Notes: generated from the sequence alone by a model not told the origin. A DNA stretch of 64,000 bases from Planctomycetaceae bacterium (GCA_012719125.1 JAAYAY010000047.1:81551-145550), one strand, 5' to 3'; numbered from the stretch's first letter, positions 20,117-30,101 are shown. Program-made: numbers and translations.

Positions 20117-20419
20117 TTAGTCTTCGTAACGTTTGGCCGTGTCCCGAACAGCCGGAGCGTCGGTCTTCGGCAACCAGGTCGCCAGTTCCGCCTTCACATC
20201 AGCCAGTTCCGGATTCGCCGCCAGGTTGCTCCACTCGTTGGGATCGTTCGCCTGATCGTAGATTTCCTCGCCGCCGTCGGCATAGCGAATGTAGCGCCAG
20301 CGCTCGCTGCAGACGGCTTTCGGCGATCTCGATTCTAGCAGCCAGAATTGGCCGGTAATAGAATACTCGCCGATTACCGGTTCGATCGAGCAGGCCCGCC
20401 GGGGCGAGGTCACTCCCAT
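20117..20419 (-). pseudogene. Sulfatase C-terminal remnant
   Basis: The last 70 codons read SERWRYIRYADGGEEIYDQA, then NDPNEWSNLAANPELADV, the classic tail of iduronate/choline-sulfatase-like enzymes. The stop at 20117 lies ten bases before the GH106 start, as expected for an operon pair. Upstream of about 20330 the frame is no longer sulfatase-like and no catalytic domain is present, so this is the 3' stump of a deleted gene. The 300 bases further upstream (20420-20724) hold nothing I can identify. Confidence 0.75.
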
Positions 20420-20724
20420 CGTCGGCGGTCCACCCGACGCGTTCGAGGCACGCCGCGATCTGTTCGACTGCGTGCTTGCCGTCTATTGGGCCCCTGACAC
20501 CGGCAAGAAGACTCTCGAAGATTGATCCAGGAAGGACCCTGGATCCACGAAGAGCCTTGAGGGACATGGATGGCACACTGGATGCCGGGGCAGGCGACAG
20601 TTAGAATAGCCGCGGTGTCGTGTTTGCGCCGGTTTCAGGCCGGTGTCATAGGGGGCATTGGCCTGAGGTGCACAGTGGGGTCTACGACGACTCGGCCAAC
20701 CGTCTCCGGAGGAGGAACGGCAGC

Positions 20725-21744
20725 ATGAACGGGGTACACACACAGGCACGGAATGTCTTGTCATGGCGGCAAGCTCCAATCCGCGCGGGCCGGATGCTGA
20801 CGGCCCTGACTGCAACGATCGCTCTCATCGGTTGCGGCACCTCGCAGAGGTCCGGTGGATACGAAGCTTCCATCGAGATCCTGGTCATGCCGAAGGACGC
20901 TTCACCAAACGCACAGCGGGCCGAGAACACCGAAGTCGACCCCATTGCCACGCATATGCAACTCATCCAAAGCCCCCGTATCATCGCCAGTGCCGTAGAA
21001 CAAGGCAACTTGAAAGCGATTCCGTCGATGGCGGAACCGGTCGCCGCCGGAGGGAGTGTGGAGGCCCATATCCGGAAGCATATCAACGTCGAACGGGTAC
21101 ATGACGGCGCGATCATGCGGATAGGTTACAGTGGTCCGAACCAAGAGGACTGCGCGAAGGTGCTCCAGGCGGTTGTGCTCGCCTACCAGTCCTTCCTCGG
21201 CGATACCTTCACCGGCACCTCCGAGAAGGCGATAACACTTATCGAGCAAGCACGCTCAGAACTTGCAGCGGAACTGGCTGCCGCAGAGGACGACTATCAC
21301 AAGTTCCGTCAACAGGCAAACCTGCGTCCAGATTCAAGTAGTGCCGCCCAAGAGAAACTGAAAGCCCACGAAGCGGCTCTCACCGAGATCCAGTTGGAAC
21401 TCGCCAAGTCCGAGGCCCGGCTGGAAGCGCTCGAAGAGACACTGACGAAAACTGATCCCGAACCGGACGCGGGCCTTCCCAAAGAGCGAGACCGTCTCAA
21501 GATCGAACTCCGCATCCTTGAGAAACAGCAGCAGAAGCTGATCGACATGACCAGCGAAGCCGAAACGCAAGTCACGCGCCTGGCAGCCTTCGAAATCGAG
21601 GACAGGCTCAAGAGCCAGTGTATCGAACGGCGACGTGAACTCTATGAGACAGTGTGCGCGAGGCTCCGCGAGATCAACCTCATCAAGGACTACGGCGGCT
21701 TTGCTACAGAGATCGTCGCGCCCATTGAAGTGCGACAGAAATGA
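20725..21744 (+). CDS. Wzz/GumC-like chain-length-determinant family lipoprotein
   Basis: A 339-residue protein. The ATG at 20725 follows GGAGGAGG at about 20708-20715. A long positively charged N-region precedes the hydrophobic stretch LTALTATIALIGC, whose ALIGC fits a lipobox, so the mature protein would start at that Cys. Residues after it (YEASIEILVMPKDASPNAQR, QSPRIIASAVEQGNL) resemble Wzz/GumC periplasmic domains. A long coiled coil (about 190-310) follows and there is no second membrane helix, unlike true Wzz proteins. No polysaccharide synthesis genes are adjacent. It may modulate export from the outer leaflet or outer membrane; the function is inferred only from domain resemblance. 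Confidence 0.7.
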   Translation: MNGVHTQARNVLSWRQAPIRAGRMLTALTATIALIGCGTSQRSGGYEASIEILVMPKDASPNAQRAENTEVDPIATHMQLIQSPRIIASAVEQGNLKAIPSMAEPVAAGGSVEAHIRKHINVERVHDGAIMRIGYSGPNQEDCAKVLQAVVLAYQSFLGDTFTGTSEKAITLIEQARSELAAELAAAEDDYHKFRQQANLRPDSSSAAQEKLKAHEAALTEIQLELAKSEARLEALEETLTKTDPEPDAGLPKERDRLKIELRILEKQQQKLIDMTSEAETQVTRLAAFEIEDRLKSQCIERRRELYETVCARLREINLIKDYGGFATEIVAPIEVRQK

Positions 21745-21789
21745 GGCAGGAGAATCAGAATCTGGTCGGACACCGACACGGCGGGCTTC

Positions 21790-21990
21790 TCGCCTGCGGG
21801 CACGGCAAGCGGCATAGTTCGGCCTAGCGGTCGCGAATGTGTTGCTGTTGCGGCAGGTCCGTGCCGCACGGCTGGACCAGTTTCCAATGCTCCGTGAACA
21901 CGGTAAAGGCGTGGCCGCGCCGGGGCGTCTGGCCGCTGTCCCACTGGAAGAACAGCGTGCGGTCGGGCCAGTCGGCGTCCGTGACCTCGC
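21790..21990 (-). pseudogene. Internal sulfatase fragment with nonsense codon
   Basis: Read on the minus strand from about 21988, the frame gives EVTDADWPDRTLFFQWDSGQ, then TPRRGHAFTVFTEHWKLVQP and CGTDLPQQQHIRDR. An in-frame TAG follows where family members have Tyr, then AELCR. This is the post-catalytic region of a planctomycete arylsulfatase. Nothing of the N-terminal catalytic domain or the C-terminus remains next to it. Confidence 0.65.
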
Positions 21991-22093
21991 ACTTCGCACA
22001 CCCTCACCGCAATGCGCCTTCGAGCCGACCCTCGATCGGTTCCTCGCCCCGGCCCACCCCCCCGAATAGTCACGCGACTGTTCAAAAAAGTAC

Positions 22094-22122
22094 TTGACAT
22101 GAACACGAAAATAGTGTAGTGT
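22094..22122 (+). promoter_or_regulatory. Possible sigma-70-type promoter
   Basis: A perfect TTGACA at 22094-22099 is followed after 17 bases by TAGTGT (22117-22122), a weak -10. It points toward the truncated sulfatase gene starting at 22457, with no other gene between. It may be a relic of the element that brought this fragment. Evidence is motif only. Confidence 0.3.
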
Positions 22123-22456
22123 ACGCATGAATACTTCACGAGCCACTCCACCGCCCTGAGCCGTTCAGCCCCCAAACGTCCTTGGCTGCCAAGAACTTCG
22201 AAACCGTAATTCAAATGCCTCGACCCAGACGAACAGACTCGCGCCGACACGCACGCAAGGTTTTGCTTCAAGCCTTTCCTATCTGGATTTTCGGTTTGTT
22301 GCGGATTTCCAACTTCAAAGCCCCGCGCACCTTGTGGCACAATACACCAGAACAGGGGCCCTATTTCGGGGAGTAAGTGTCAGAAAACGTCATTTCGGAG
22401 AAAAGTTGACTGCAACACGAGAACGATCCGGAACCACGACTCCAAAGGAGCCACGC

Positions 22457-23542
22457 ATGAACCGCTCCGCCGAGTATCCGCGGGGTGTGCATTCAGCCAA
22501 CAAGAATCCCCAGACCGGCGTGGAGTATCGGGGCAGGAAGGGCACGCTCTACGAGGGCGGACTGCGGATACCGTTCATCGCACGTTGGCCCGGCCGGATC
22601 GCACCCGGCACGGTGAGCGACCATCTCGGCTACTTTCCCGACGTGCTGCCGACCATCGCCGAAGTCACCGGCGCGAAGGCCCCCACTGACGTCGACGGCA
22701 TTTCGATCCTGCCGACCCTGATCGGCGAGGCCGCCGCGGGCCGCGCCCAGAAGAAGCACGACTATCTCTACTGGGAATTCGGCAAGGCCACTGCCATCCG
22801 TCAAGGCAACTGGCGAGCCGTCCAACCCAACACCAATGCGCCCTGGGAGCTGTACGATCTGGCCAGCGACCCCAGCGAATCGAACGATCTCGCCGCATCA
22901 AACCCCGATCGGCTCGCCAAACTGGTCGCCCTGGCGGCCGCGGCGCACGAACCGGCCGTCGAGGGAACCTTCACCAGCACCGACCGCCACGAGCGCGATC
23001 GGCGCGCCAAGTTCGGCCAACAAGATCAGCCGGCAGCGCCGGCGCCAACAAGGAAGGCCAAGGTGAAGGTTCGATCTGCGGCCAAGGCGTTCTCCATGCC
23101 GGTTCAAGGCATGCTGCCAAACAAGGACTGGACGATCGTTCGCGTCAGCAGTGAGAACACGCCCAATAAGAAGCTCGCCAGCCAGGCGATCGACGGCGAT
23201 CCCACCACGTGGTGGCACACCAGATTCTCGGGCGGCGCACCGCCGCCGCCTCACGAACTGGTCATCGATCTTGGTGCCGAGCATACCGTTCGCGGCTTCG
23301 TTTACCTGGGACGACAGGACGCCGGCTGGAACGGCGCAGTTAAGGACGCCGAGTTCTGCGTCAGCCAGTCGCCCGAACAGTTCGGCGATCCCGTCGTCAA
23401 GACACAGCTCGCCAAGTCGAAGGAACCGCAGACCGTTTCCTGCCCGGCCGTCGAGGGGCGCTATGTGCTCTTTCGGGCGCTCTCGGAATACAGCGGGCAA
23501 CAGTTCGCCAGTATGGCGGAGTTGGGCGTTGTGGGTGAGTGA
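22457..23542 (+). pseudogene. Sulfatase C-terminal half with discoidin (F5/8 C-like) domain
   Basis: The ATG at 22457 has an AAAGGAG and opens MNRSAEYPRGVHSANKNPQT, which is not a signal peptide. The sequence then enters a sulfatase at RKGTLYEGGLRIPFIARWPG and continues through VDGISILPTLIG, HDYLYWEFGKATAIRQGNW and LYDLASDPSESNDLA. From about residue 215 a galactose-binding-like domain follows (QAIDGDPTTWWHTRFSG). The catalytic N-terminus with the formylglycine Cys is gone, so it cannot hydrolyse sulfate esters. It may still be translated (361 residues) because the start signals are good. Its broken end faces left, complementary to the truncated N-half at 15830-16748. Confidence 0.75.
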
Positions 23543-24045
23543 ACCACGCCGTCGGATAACGCGGGCCGACAAGCACCTCCCATGTTCAGTTTGCAGCCAA
23601 ACGATGCTGCATTCTGGTACACTTGTCCCAACGATACTCAGACTGTTCCATTGAGGCTGGTATTCACGTCAAGTCGCAAACCTCGACGCACCATCGGCTT
23701 TGGAGGATATGGCGCACTGGATGCGGTCGTTGGCACAGTAGTTGCGGAAGTGTGTTTCCAGGACAGGCCAATCTGGGAATTTGCCACCGAGACAACGGGG
23801 CCGGAAGAGAGAATAGGTGGACGTCCAGTTCGTCCGCGTTATCAGGTTTGTTTCTGCTGCGTCATCATCACCGCCCGGAGATGCAGTTCATATCCGATTG
23901 GAGAATCGCAGCATTCTCCAAGTTCTCAACCTCGCCCATCGCCGGGCATGGGCGGGGATATCATGAGCGTTCGAAACATTGCCGGCCGGGATGCTGGGGG
24001 ATCTCGGCCGGTTCGCTTTCTTTGGTGCAGCCGCAGTTCGGACGC
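23543..24045. other. Intergenic stretch, nothing recognised
   Basis: About 500 bases between the sulfatase fragment and a small convergent gene. Several frames are open, but none has a protein-like composition or a recognised family. No repeat or hairpin stood out. Confidence 0.35.
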
Positions 24046-24312
24046 CTACGCCGCTTCGCCCCGCAGGCCACGGGCGTGGGGCACGCAGATTGACCGGAGG
24101 ATGCCGCCGCACTGATCATGGAATTCAATCCGCTCGCCGCCGGCAAGCATAACGACCCGCACATGCCCGCACACGAAGCTCCGCCCAATATAAGATCCAT
24201 CCTGCACGAGGATCGTCGTGTCCGCGATGGAGAACCTGGCATTGGGGATGCCGAGTTCGGTGAGCGTTTCGGTGATGATCCGATGAATCTCCGCTTGAAC
24301 GGCGTAATCCAT
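24046..24312 (-). CDS. Small conserved-looking planctomycete protein
   Basis: An 88-residue protein starting at ATG 24312 behind GGAG. The centre (TILVQDGSYIGRSFVCGHVR, then VVMLAGGERIEFHD) follows a pattern I associate with short planctomycete hypothetical proteins of about 60-70 residues: an ITETL helix, then strands with DG-Y-G-RF and a short I-F turn. The C-terminal CVPHARGLRGEAA looks like an added tail, so the 3' end may have been altered. Function unknown. Confidence 0.5.
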   Translation of the reverse strand: MDYAVQAEIHRIITETLTELGIPNARFSIADTTILVQDGSYIGRSFVCGHVRVVMLAGGERIEFHDQCGGILRSICVPHARGLRGEAA

Positions 24313-24563
24313 GAGTCCACTCCGGAGAATCTGGGTTCCTTGGTTGGACATTCCGGCGGGCGGGGATGCTATTCAAGCCGCTGACAAGACCACCTTCTTG
24401 GCGCACTCGACGCCCCGTGCACCATCCATTACTGGCACGATTTCGGTCCGTCGAAACCATGCCCCTTGACAGAGGGTGCGACAGGCCTTGGCAATCGGCT
24501 TCTCCAGAACTACTATCGACCTGAGAAGACAGACCCGCTCGACAAAACTGGCAAAGACGCCAG

Positions 24564-26642
24564 TCATTCCTCTGACTGGACGGGGCAAGCGAACGACTGC
24601 TGGAGCTGCTGCACCGAGGCGGCGTCGACTCGGCCGCCGAAGCGGACGGCCGCGAACTGGCGGTACCACTGGGCGGCCTGGCGGCAGGCCGGATTGGAGG
24701 TGGCAGACGTCATCCGCTCGGCAAACTGATGAAGGGTCTCGTGAGGGTGCCGCATCAGGCCCACCTTCTGCCAACGCCGGTCCATCGCCTGCAAGAGACG
24801 CTGCAACTCACGCAGAGACGGATCACAAGTTCGGGCCGGTTTCCGGCGGCGTCGACGACGCAACCGGCGGACCCAGATTCCCGTTGCCAGCACGAGCAGC
24901 ACCGCAACAAACCACGGACCTGCGAACCATTGCAGCAGCACGTGAAGAACGGCACGCATGCCTTCTCTGCGAATGGCGGCAAGAAGTCGCTGCCACTGGG
25001 CGCGGAGAGCGTCCCAGACTTGACTCGCGACGGGAGCCGAGCTTGCCTGGGGAACGCCGCTGGCAGGAGTTGCTTCCACCACGACCCAACCTCGTTCGGG
25101 GTCGAATGCTTCGGCCCAGGCGTGGGCGTCGCGGTTTCTGGCGACCCAGTAGTCTCCATAGTCATTCCGCTCGGCCGCGACGAATCCCGTCACATATCGG
25201 CAAGGTACGCCCACGGCACGCAACAACACGACCGCACCGCTGGCGAAGAACTCGCAATGGGCCGGCGGCTTCTCCAGAAGGAAGTAGGTCAGCGGGTCCG
25301 TGTCTGGCGGGATGTCGATTCCGAACTGGTATTTGTGGTTGCTGAGGAAGTAACGTTCCACGGCGGCGATCTTCTCGCTGCTGGTGGTCTCTTGACCGGC
25401 GACACGTGCCGCCAACGCGAGGATCCGTGGGTCGAGATTGTCGGGCAATGCCGTAAGACGCGCCCAGTCGGCGGAGGCGACGGCTCGCGCATACGCGTTG
25501 GCCGCGAGAGCGGTATCGCCGGTCTTCAACGCGTCGGGCAATCGAAACATGTCCTCGGAGGTCAAGGCCACGTAGGCGGTCCCAGCCGGCAGCGTTTCCT
25601 CCGCCTGGATGATTCCATGCATGTCGACCGACAGCTTGTCGACCGGCATCTGCAAGGCAACCAGTCCCGGCGGAACAAACACCGTCTCTTCAAAACGCTC
25701 GTTCGGCCAGATTTCCAGCCGGTAGCATGTCTCGGGGTCGGATTGAATCAGGGAGAACGTGCGAAGGTCGCCGGAATCTGGCGGCACGTTGCCTGAGGAA
25801 TCGCCGTGCTTCTCGGGTGTGAGCGTGGCCCACTCATCGATGGCATGCCATTCCGCGCGATCGTACGTAGCGAATGCCCTCCCGCGCAGATAGCCCGGCG
25901 AATCGTCGGCGTAGATTCGCAAGGCGACACGGCTTCCTGCGCCGGCCTTCTGCGCGGCGACACTCCCAAGACGGCCTTGGCCCGAGAAACCGGCCGACTG
26001 CGGCGGGGAATGCGGATTCATGACCGCGCCGAGAAGCATTTCAATCTCGCGGGCGTGATGATACAGGCTGCTGGCGCCCGCCCATCCCAGGCCCCCGCTC
26101 ATTAGAAGAACAATCCCGAGAAGCACAGGGTAATCTGGAGTTCGCGTTGCCGACCGCTCGTGGCCACGCAAGCGACAAGCTGCGAAGTAACCTGCCGTCA
26201 AGGCGATCAGTCCGATCGACATCCCCTGAAAGACCAGGCGTGCCTGATCGCTCGCCCGGAAGTCCCCCAGGCACGTGAATGCCACGATGGCCAGGATGGG
26301 CAGATAGGACGGCAGCCGGTCGTCCTCACGGCGCACGAAGAACTGCGCGACCTGAAACACCAGGAAGTACTCGGCGATCAGGCAGGAGTCGGAGAAGAAG
26401 AGACTCGGCGTACCCGAGTACCAGGCCGGCGGAACGGTCGTCCGCTGGATGAGGTACAGCACGACCAGGCCGACGGGCCATTGTCTGGCCCGGTCGGGTG
26501 TGGCGAGGCGAAGGTTCGAAAGCCAACCCACGAGAGCAACAGCGACGACCACACCGGAGAGCAGGGGCGTGCGGAAGCAGTAGGCCAGCGCCGCCGCTTG
26601 CAGGACGACGAGAGCGAATCCCAGGCTCCGCTGCGCGTTCAT
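24564..26642 (-). CDS. TgpA-like membrane transglutaminase
   Basis: A 692-residue membrane protein. The ATG at 26642 overlaps the stop of the DUF58 gene by four bases. Six or so N-terminal membrane segments (about residues 8-230) precede a periplasmic transglutaminase-like domain. Its Cys is in KPPAHCEFFASGAVVLLRAV, its His in RDAHAWAEAF and its third site in GWVVVEATP. One more membrane segment (WFVAVLLVLATGIWV) is followed by a cytoplasmic DUF4129-like tail. It is the third gene of the MoxR / DUF58 / transglutaminase set found in many bacteria, whose substrate is not firmly known. The Glu replacing Asp in the third site is common in this family. Confidence 0.88.
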   Translation of the reverse strand: MNAQRSLGFALVVLQAAALAYCFRTPLLSGVVVAVALVGWLSNLRLATPDRARQWPVGLVVLYLIQRTTVPPAWYSGTPSLFFSDSCLIAEYFLVFQVAQFFVRREDDRLPSYLPILAIVAFTCLGDFRASDQARLVFQGMSIGLIALTAGYFAACRLRGHERSATRTPDYPVLLGIVLLMSGGLGWAGASSLYHHAREIEMLLGAVMNPHSPPQSAGFSGQGRLGSVAAQKAGAGSRVALRIYADDSPGYLRGRAFATYDRAEWHAIDEWATLTPEKHGDSSGNVPPDSGDLRTFSLIQSDPETCYRLEIWPNERFEETVFVPPGLVALQMPVDKLSVDMHGIIQAEETLPAGTAYVALTSEDMFRLPDALKTGDTALAANAYARAVASADWARLTALPDNLDPRILALAARVAGQETTSSEKIAAVERYFLSNHKYQFGIDIPPDTDPLTYFLLEKPPAHCEFFASGAVVLLRAVGVPCRYVTGFVAAERNDYGDYWVARNRDAHAWAEAFDPERGWVVVEATPASGVPQASSAPVASQVWDALRAQWQRLLAAIRREGMRAVLHVLLQWFAGPWFVAVLLVLATGIWVRRLRRRRRRKPARTCDPSLRELQRLLQAMDRRWQKVGLMRHPHETLHQFAERMTSATSNPACRQAAQWYRQFAAVRFGGRVDAASVQQLQQSFACPVQSEE

Positions 26643-27877
26643 AGGACTTCGATCCCCCCGCCGCGGACCTGCGAGATCGTCAGGGCCGCGACGCTCCCTT
26701 CCTCGAAGTCGATCGGCTCGGTCGTTTCGCCGTCGCGAACGATCAGAATCTTCACGCTGCATCCCATCTCGACGGCCGTGCGGGCCAGCTCGCGGCGGGT
26801 ACGATCCCAATCGAGGAAGATGCCGATCACGGTCGAAATGTTGCCCAACTCGTCGGCCAGTGCGGGGGCAACCTCGTCGAAGGGGTTGTCGCGGCAGGCG
26901 TCGACACAGGCCACGATTTCGAGGATGTTGTCGAAATGGGCCGTATGCCGGCCGGCGCGGAACACGTAGAGTTTGGGGCCGGCGGCAAACAGGTCGATCA
27001 GGTATTCATCGCGAGAGAGCGCATCGGCTACTGAGGCGGAAAGACTGATCGCCGCCTCGAGATCGGGAAAACCGCCGCGGTCCGGTTTGCGATCTCGCGG
27101 AACAAACGTGTCGAGCACCAGCGCCACGCGGCAGTAGTATTCCTCCTGGTATTCGCGCACGGCCGGTTTGCCCAGGCGGGCCCACGAACGATGGTCGATC
27201 TGCCGAAACGAGTCGCCCGCCAGGTACTCGCGGCTGCCGATGTACTCGGGCGATTCGCCGACGTTCGACGTGAGCGCGATCCCTCCGGGCTGATAGCGGA
27301 AACCGACGGGGATATCGAGTGCGGCGATCGGAGAGAAGTGGGGCAAGACCAGAACCGAAGGCGTTTCGGCCTGCGACCGGCCGTCGCGGGTGAAGTTCAG
27401 CGGAAACGTAGAATAGGCGCGTGGTGGACAGAGCGTGTGGAGTCCGCGCCGATGCGGGATAAGGCGAACTGCGGTCGAGAGCGACTGGCCCGGCCGGAGG
27501 TGGCCGAGCGTCGTTTCCGGACCGACCGGTTCGAAGCTCGGAGGCAGGCGAAAGAACCGCAATCCCAGGTCGTAGGCCGTCAGCCTCCCCCGGTTCACCA
27601 GAGTGTACTGGGCTTCGATGCTCTGGCTGGCGGTAGCCTTTTCGGGAAACGTGCCGAGGACGTCGATGCGGGGACGCCAGAAGAACCCCGCGATACGGTC
27701 GACGCACAGCAAGGCCAGCAGGGCACAGAAGACCTGGTAGATGGGGATCTCGACGGTGGCGCTTCCCAGGGCACAAGACAGGAACAGGCCGGCGAGGAGC
27801 CATTTGCCGCCCGCGGTGAATCGAAAGGTCCAGAGAAAACGAAGATAGCAATATGCGGCCGACCGTTCCCAGTTCAT
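26639..27877 (-). CDS. DUF58 domain protein
   Basis: A 412-residue protein with two N-terminal membrane segments (KWLLAGLFLSCAL and IYQVFCALLALLCVDRIAGF) and a C-terminal DUF58/VWA-like domain marked by GDSFRQIDHRSWARLGKPAV and YCRVALVLDTF. The ATG at 27877 overlaps the MoxR stop (ATGA), showing translational coupling. In similar operons it works with the MoxR ATPase and the membrane transglutaminase, possibly as a metal-binding adaptor. The exact role is not established. Confidence 0.88.
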   Translation of the reverse strand: MNWERSAAYCYLRFLWTFRFTAGGKWLLAGLFLSCALGSATVEIPIYQVFCALLALLCVDRIAGFFWRPRIDVLGTFPEKATASQSIEAQYTLVNRGRLTAYDLGLRFFRLPPSFEPVGPETTLGHLRPGQSLSTAVRLIPHRRGLHTLCPPRAYSTFPLNFTRDGRSQAETPSVLVLPHFSPIAALDIPVGFRYQPGGIALTSNVGESPEYIGSREYLAGDSFRQIDHRSWARLGKPAVREYQEEYYCRVALVLDTFVPRDRKPDRGGFPDLEAAISLSASVADALSRDEYLIDLFAAGPKLYVFRAGRHTAHFDNILEIVACVDACRDNPFDEVAPALADELGNISTVIGIFLDWDRTRRELARTAVEMGCSVKILIVRDGETTEPIDFEEGSVAALTISQVRGGGIEVL

Positions 27878-28809
27878 GACGGCACCTTGACCCGCCCCAG
27901 GATCTCCGCAACGATCTTCTTGGCCGAAACGCCCCCGTATTTCGCCTTGGAAGTCATGATCATTCGATGGGGCAGCACGTGGGGGGCCAATCGCTGCACG
28001 TCGTCGGGAAGCACGTAGTCGCGGCCCGCGGCCAGGGCGGCGGCCTGACACGCCCGGAACAGCATCAACGATCCTCGCGGGCTGACGCCCAGCTTAAGCC
28101 GTGAGTCCTCGCGGGTCTGCCGCACGATCTCCACGATGTACTCGGATACGATCTTTTCCACGCGAATCTTGCGCACCATTCCCTGGAGGGTCCGCACGTC
28201 GTCCTGGCTGAAGACGGGCTGGAGGTGATCGAGCGGATGGGTCTCGGCCTGGGCGTACAGGATGTGGACTTCGGTCTCCGCGTCGGGGTAGCCCAGTTCC
28301 AACTGGACGAGAAAACGGTCGAGTTGCGCTTCCGGCAAGGGGTACGTACCGTGAAACTCGACCGGGTTCTGGGTGGCCAGCACCAGAAAGGGCGCCGGCA
28401 AATCGTACCGCCGGCCCTCGATCGTGGCGTGCGACTCGCTCATCGCCTCCAAAAGCGCCGACTGGGTCCGTGGCGAGGCTCGATTGATCTCGTCGGCCAG
28501 GAGCACGTTGCAGAAGATCGGTCCGGCCCGAAAGGCGAACGTTCCTTCGACCGGATTGTAGATCGACGAGCCCAGAATGTCGGCCGGCAGCAGATCGGGG
28601 GTGAACTGAATGCGATGGAAGGGAACGTCGACGGCCTTGGCCACGGCCTTGGCCAGCGTCGTTTTTCCCACGCCCGGCACGTCCTGCATGAGAACCGAGC
28701 CGCCTGCCAGCAGCGAAATCACCAGTGTCTCGACACATTCCCGGTTGCCGCAGACAACCTCACAGAGCGCATCGGTCAGGGCCGTAATCTTCTTCTCGGG
28801 TTGCTGCAT
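27874..28809 (-). CDS. MoxR-family AAA+ ATPase
   Basis: A 311-residue cytoplasmic ATPase. Walker A is DVPGVGKTTLAKAVA, Walker B is VLLADEINRASPRTQSALLE, and the sensor region is LVLATQNPVEFHGTYPLPEA, all typical of MoxR chaperone-like ATPases. The ATG at 28809 (MQQPEKKITALTD) matches family starts; the frame extends upstream to 29001 without similarity. First gene of a three-gene operon with four-base overlaps. It is expected to remodel or activate the DUF58 partner. Confidence 0.93.
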   Translation of the reverse strand: MQQPEKKITALTDALCEVVCGNRECVETLVISLLAGGSVLMQDVPGVGKTTLAKAVAKAVDVPFHRIQFTPDLLPADILGSSIYNPVEGTFAFRAGPIFCNVLLADEINRASPRTQSALLEAMSESHATIEGRRYDLPAPFLVLATQNPVEFHGTYPLPEAQLDRFLVQLELGYPDAETEVHILYAQAETHPLDHLQPVFSQDDVRTLQGMVRKIRVEKIVSEYIVEIVRQTREDSRLKLGVSPRGSLMLFRACQAAALAAGRDYVLPDDVQRLAPHVLPHRMIMTSKAKYGGVSAKKIVAEILGRVKVPS

Positions 28810-29105
28810 CGATTGATTCCGTGGGGAGTGAGGCCGATACGCGGGGTGAGCGATTGCCGTGCGGGGAGTTGCGTTTGCGACCGATGGACCGTAGGGACAG
28901 AGTAGCGTACTCCAAATGGTAAGATCCCTGCTGCCGGCCCTCAATGGGGTGGCGACAGAAAATGGAGGATTCCATGCGTCCGTCTCGGATAGGGTTCGCA
29001 ACGGCCGTTGCGTGGAGTCATCGCAGGGGGCGTGGCGGCTCCGGAGCGAAGAACACGGGACCTGAGTTTGCTGCGGCAGATCGCCCCGTGCAGACCTCCA
29101 AAGAC

Positions 29106-30101
29106 TCAGAAGACGAGGTCTTCGTCGGAAAGGCCCTTGGACTGGGAGTGGCCGCTCTCTGTGATAAGCATCACGAGATGAGTGGTCAGATTGGTGTCGG
29201 AGCCGCAGAGTTCCAACTTGCGACGAATTCTCTCTCGCTGCTTTGACACGGTAGCCGGCGCCACGCGGCGCAAACGCGCGATTTCTTTCGTCGTCATGCC
29301 ACCGCGAACCATGTTGCAGATCTCGATCTCCGCCGGAGTGAGATTGGTAAACTGCCTGGACATCTGGCTGACGAAGGGCGATACCAGGTCTTCCAGTTGG
29401 CTCTGCAACTGCGCAATGTATCCCTTGTGCTCCACGGGGATCACGGAGGCCAACGCACGGAGAGTCGGCGTGAGGATCCTCTCTACGTTGGTGCGGATCG
29501 CGTCGTAGATCTTCCTTCTTTCGCCCTCGATCTGGGTGAGAACCTGCTTCAATGCGATATTCGCTTCTCTGAGTGCCGCGCGCTCGGTCTTGAGTTGCTG
29601 CTCCAACTGGGACCGTTCGACCATCTTCCCAATGTGCCGTGCAATGGCATCGAGAAGATCGCGTTCCTCACGGAGAAACGGTCCCTCCGACGATTCCGGC
29701 CGCTCGTCAAGATAGACAATCTCGATCAGCCCAGCCCTCTGCCCCCGCACGTAGATCAGTGCACGTTGCACCCACCGGGACTCTCGGAAGTCGTTCGTCT
29801 GATAGCATTCGTCGTCGAGCGTGAGCCGCACTTGACAGACTTCAGGATACTGCCAGGAGGGTGGCACCAGATGCACAATCCCTTGCAGGAGATCGGGGAG
29901 CGAATCGCTGTACCGCTCCTCGAACTGGAGAACGCCGAGCAGGAAACTCAGTTCTTTGAGCCTCTCGCGCAAGGCGACTCTGAGATCACATGCGGAAGGC
30001 GTCCAGAACGGGCAATCCGATCTGCACAGATGGGTCAGATCCTGATAGGAAAGCAATTGCCAATCTGTGGACGAACTGGCATTTGTGGTCAATTCGGTCA
30101 T
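29106..30101 (-). CDS. LuxR-type HTH regulator with GAF-like sensor
   Basis: A 331-residue protein. The N-terminal half contains QFEERYSDSLPDLLQGIVHL and LIEIVYLDERPESSEGPFL, then EERDLLDAIARHIGKMVERS, a GAF-like sensor ending in a helix. A coiled coil follows, then a C-terminal LuxR/GerE helix-turn-helix (LTPAEIEICNMVRGGMTTKE and VAPATVSKQRERIRRKLEL). Cysteines in HLCRSDCPFW might sense redox or metal; this is inference. It lies 300 bases downstream of the MoxR gene start in the same direction and is probably separately transcribed. Confidence 0.8.
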   Translation of the reverse strand: MTELTTNASSSTDWQLLSYQDLTHLCRSDCPFWTPSACDLRVALRERLKELSFLLGVLQFEERYSDSLPDLLQGIVHLVPPSWQYPEVCQVRLTLDDECYQTNDFRESRWVQRALIYVRGQRAGLIEIVYLDERPESSEGPFLREERDLLDAIARHIGKMVERSQLEQQLKTERAALREANIALKQVLTQIEGERRKIYDAIRTNVERILTPTLRALASVIPVEHKGYIAQLQSQLEDLVSPFVSQMSRQFTNLTPAEIEICNMVRGGMTTKEIARLRRVAPATVSKQRERIRRKLELCGSDTNLTTHLVMLITESGHSQSKGLSDEDLVF

